A stretch of 64,000 nt of DNA, from positions 7,549,001 through 7,613,000 of the forward strand of contig CM057135.1 of assembly GCA_029964075.1 (NCBI GenBank). Reading direction: 5' to 3'. Position numbers and translations under genes: made by a program. Under the pieces are notes generated by a model. It saw only the letters and a program-made list of their open reading frames with translations. It searched no databases and had not been told where the DNA came from. This document shows, in pieces, positions 60,961-64,000 of this stretch. Position 1 is the first letter of the stretch, and each line of letters opens with the position of its first letter. The stretch is from Patiria pectinifera (lineage: Eukaryota > Echinodermata > Asteroidea > Valvatida > Asterinidae).

Positions 60961-62820
60961 TTGGGTGGAACTATTATGTAAAGTACATGTATACAGAGTC
61001 CAAGCGCGAGTGTTTCGCGAGTGTTTGCGAGTGCTCGAATATTGAGAGCACGCGCGACTGCCTTGCGAGCATCCTCGCAATCACACGCGCTACGCGCGAA
61101 CAAATTGCTACAGGCACCACTGTACCATGTGCGCAGGCCACACACACACCAAACGTTGCGTGCATGTGGAAAATGATGTACACAAAGTAGCATCGAAACA
61201 CGCGAAACACAGTCACCAAGACCTTCAAAATACTCCCTGATTCGACTCACCCGGACACCTAGGGGTGAACGGCAAAGAGTTCCTGGCTGATGAGGCCCGG
61301 ATGACTCCGCAGGATTCTACAATGGTGTGATTTCTGGCGAAGTATCGTATCACTAATGAAGCTTCATTCGTCTCAAAATGGAAAAGGACAAACAACGTGG
61401 AACCCAACCGCATGGTAGACTACATTACAAATCAATGCGCTTTAGAATGCACAAATAATCATTATTTCAATAAGGTGAGTTTGTAATCTAATCAATATTA
61501 TGAAAAAGGTTCCAACTAATTTGTAGAGTAATTCTACATAGTTATCCCCAACCTAATGTGCTGAAAGAAAGGGCCGGATAGGAGACTGGTGACGAGTCTA
61601 TGATTGGTTGATTTGCTCTCCTTTAATTACTGATTGTACTCAAATTACAATGATGAAGATAGTAGCTGAGCTGATTAGGTTAATTTACTGATGAAGACTT
61701 TTAGCCATGGAATGGGAGCCGTGAACTGCAATGGAGGTTGTGTAAGCCGTGTGGTAGGCCGTGGTTCTACAAGAAAACCAAATTAATACAATAATAAATA
61801 TTGGAACCTACATTTATGAGGTGACATGAAAAACACATGAAAATGGACTAAGATTCATGTAATAATTTTCCCCCAGTATCAACTAAATTATCTAACAAAC
61901 TGAGAGATTAGATAAGCCCTAAATTACACTTAATTAACCAGCAATAATGATTAAATATGAGGGCATAATCCTTAGTAAAAAGATCAATAAAATGTACGTA
62001 CATGTACCCATAAAACAACATGTGATGAAACCCACGTTATTTATCCATTACAAAACCCCCCACAAAATATCCCTTAAAATGATCTATAAATCTACTCACT
62101 TTTAGCTTCTACGCACAGCCGCTGATGGACGGCATACAGATGATTAGGAAAATTTGGGTTAACCTGGGATTTTACGTTTGATTGAAGGAATAATTGGGAG
62201 GTTTATGGGAATGATTTCAGGACAAATGTGACTAAAATTGGAATCACGTTGGAATTTTCCTAGATTCATAATCACAAGAGGGCGCTATACCAATTTAACG
62301 CTGAGACACTTTCGTACATGTGCAGAATAATATAATGCTTGTAAAAGTTGCAAGAACTAGCTCCCTGCACAGGCGCGGGAACACTGCATAAAAGTACAGA
62401 GTGAACCGACAACTCCTGTTGCTATGCGACAACGCGCTCTAGAATAAACTGTAGAACGTATGAGCTACAAGGGGCAGATCCCCACATTAATTTTATCTAT
62501 GTTCTTCACATAAACATGGTCAAGCAAAGTCCCTCTTGTAGCATCACTAACAAATTGGTTATATCCGAGTAGTAAGGAAGGTGGGGGTACGGGACCAAAA
62601 TGGAAAAATCTGTGGCAAGCCTGGACACGCCGCTCTCGGTTCTAAAAATAGTTGGGGGAAAATATAGGGGAATCCCCCGCGGCAAATTTTAGAAATCTGA
62701 CGTCAGGTTCTGGACCAAAATGGAAAAATGTGTGAGTCACCAATACGTGTCCTTGAAAAAAATTGGCGTAAACAACATGTCCTTGAAATTTGGTGTAAAC
62801 AATATAACATTGAAACTCGG
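60961..62820. other. Unassigned DNA, no gene seen
   Basis: A CG-rich patch with GCGAGTGTTT/GCGAGTGCTC repeats at 61005-61085; a CTCF-like motif (TCACAAGAGGGCGCTA) at 62272-62287; otherwise AT-rich without protein-like frames. Confidence 0.55.
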
Positions 62821-62835
62821 GATATAAAAAAAAAT

Positions 62836-62872
62836 TAGCTTCTCTATCTGTGAAAAGGTAGAGAAGCTGTTT
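62836..62872. repeat. Hairpin AGCTTCTCTA / TAGAGAAGCT
   Basis: Perfect 10-bp arms with about 13 bases between, flanked by A- and T-runs. Confidence 0.7.
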
Positions 62873-63277
62873 TTCTATAAAAAATGGAGAGTCATATGTT
62901 CAGACCGACGAGTACTTGAACATTATAAAAAATAATATCGGTTTTTATTAAATATATAAATGAATCTTTTATCAGAGTGAAAACCTCGAGCTATCTGAAA
63001 AAACAGATCAATGCGATCACAATATAATCATCGAGAATGTTTTTTTTAGTTTGTGAAACGTGCGGTGAAATAGTCTCACGTTGCTTTGATTTTTCCGCAG
63101 AAAATGCGCAAGAAGATCGTATCAATTGGTCCATTTTAAAGAGAAATAAAAAAAAGTGTAGAGAAACTTATTTGTTCTGTGTGTCCAGAGCAAGACTCAG
63201 AAGATGTCCAAGAAACAATCAATAAATATAACGAGCTCGTTAATTACAAAACATTGAGGGGAAACGAATGCGTTAAC

Positions 63278-63738
63278 CCTAAAGGGGCCGGGGGCAGAAT
63301 CCGCCCCCCCCCCTCAACATTTTCCGTGATAGCCTCTAAAAAATTTTTTTTCGCGACCCGAGCTGTCATGACGTTTTAGCCTCGAGCTTTGCACATCTTT
63401 TGAAACCAAAAACATAAAAATCGGACGACGGGTTGCCGCGTAGCGAAAAATTGTCCGGCGCCGCGCGCCGTGAAAACTGAATTTTAGCATATACGTTGTG
63501 TACACAGAGCAGAATTGCCATTCGTACAATATGAATAATTAATTAGCCATAATTCCAAAAACCTTTGACCTATAGTCATGAAATTTCTTGGGTATGTTTA
63601 GGAAGAGTTGCTTTATGCATGTGCCGAGTTTCAAAATGTTTCGTCACTCGATGGCCGAGATCTTAGGGTGGGGGGGGGCGGATTCCTTGGGGGGGGGGGG
63701 TACTGAGAGATGGTCAAAATAACCCGGCCCCTTTAGGG
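63278..63738. mobile_element. 461-bp piggyBac-like MITE
   Basis: Ends CCCTAAAGGGGCCGGG and its inverse, flanked on both sides by TTAA (63274-63277 and 63739-63742). TTAA duplication and CCC-starting ends are typical of piggyBac elements. Interior has C-/G-runs, no ORF. Confidence 0.82.
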
Positions 63739-64000
63739 TTAAAAGATCATTAATAGCCGCGTGTCTTCATCATATAGTTCGATTACACAAAGAACGAGTT
63801 AAGGGATTTATTTAAAGTGACTCAAAATCAATTTAATAAAGCACTAAAAAGATACGATGACCACTACAATAAAGGCGGGACCGAGGGTGACGCCCTAAGA
63901 GGTGATATAGAGGTGTAACTCGGTGGATCGCTTTCATAATGTTTATTTACCGAGAATTCGATGAGAGATTTTTTTTCTTTTGCCAGCCGTTCATCTACCC

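Noticed and set aside
61000..61250. Minus-strand ORF start of 60768-61250 as a gene
   Set aside because: Only the last third (from 60960) resembles a LINE protein end; the upstream part is a chance frame through CG-rich repeats.

Overview
This is a repeat-saturated stretch of an animal nuclear genome. Evidence: spliced genes with GT-AG introns, Penelope-like, DIRS, Ngaro-like, Ty3/Gypsy and CR1-like retroelements, and P, RAG1-like, hAT and piggyBac-type DNA transposons. The mixture, together with frequent ACATGTAC-type words, suggests a marine invertebrate (amphioxus, mollusc, echinoderm or hemichordate); the sequence alone does not decide which. I see no convincing ordinary host gene, no rRNA, no tRNA and no CRISPR array. 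Nearly all recognisable coding sequence belongs to mobile elements, most of them broken and nested in one another.

Layout. 1-1.2 kb: 5' part (gag, primer site, LTR edge) of a minus-strand LTR retrotransposon, followed by AT-rich DNA with degenerate tandem repeats (1.5-3.2 kb). 3.4-6.8 kb: two CCATGG-rich satellite blocks around a Penelope-like element with inverted termini and a hammerhead-ribozyme-like motif. 6.9-7.6 kb: an old LTR fragment. 7767-23788: a 16-kb DNA transposon bounded by perfect 16-bp inverted repeats that start with CAC. It contains a minus-strand, multi-exon gene with the architecture of RAG1: N-terminal zinc module, RING and transposase core. This gene has been interrupted by a DIRS element (10.2-14.8 kb, in an intron) and by a CR1-like LINE carrying a 2A-like peptide (18.7-22.5 kb, inside the RING exon, 9-bp target duplication).

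24.5-26.3 kb: a 5'-truncated second Penelope-like element. 26.3-28.7 kb: a decayed ORF and an array of imperfect palindromes. 28.8-33.6 kb: a second DIRS element. 34.0-58.1 kb: pieces of a Ngaro-like tyrosine-recombinase retroelement (gag, RT/RNase H, SGNH hydrolase, recombinase). A Ty3/Gypsy element with 1.7-kb LTRs (34786-53302) is inserted in it, and that element's 3' LTR has been split by an 8.6-kb P-superfamily transposon (43144-51744). 58-64 kb: LTR fragments, hAT-like and piggyBac-like MITEs, a LINE remnant and featureless DNA.

The most interesting system is the 8.6-kb P-like element. It carries a five-exon P-type transposase whose N-terminus holds a RAG1-like zinc module. Convergent to it is a second, spliced gene that encodes an ING-type PHD finger, a basic linker and an unknown C-terminal domain. 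This resembles the RAG1/RAG2 layout (transposase plus PHD-finger partner) but is built on a different transposase superfamily. A RAG1-like transposon lies in the same window and carries the same kind of N-terminal module. The Gypsy element also shows a textbook -1 frameshift signal at gag/pol.
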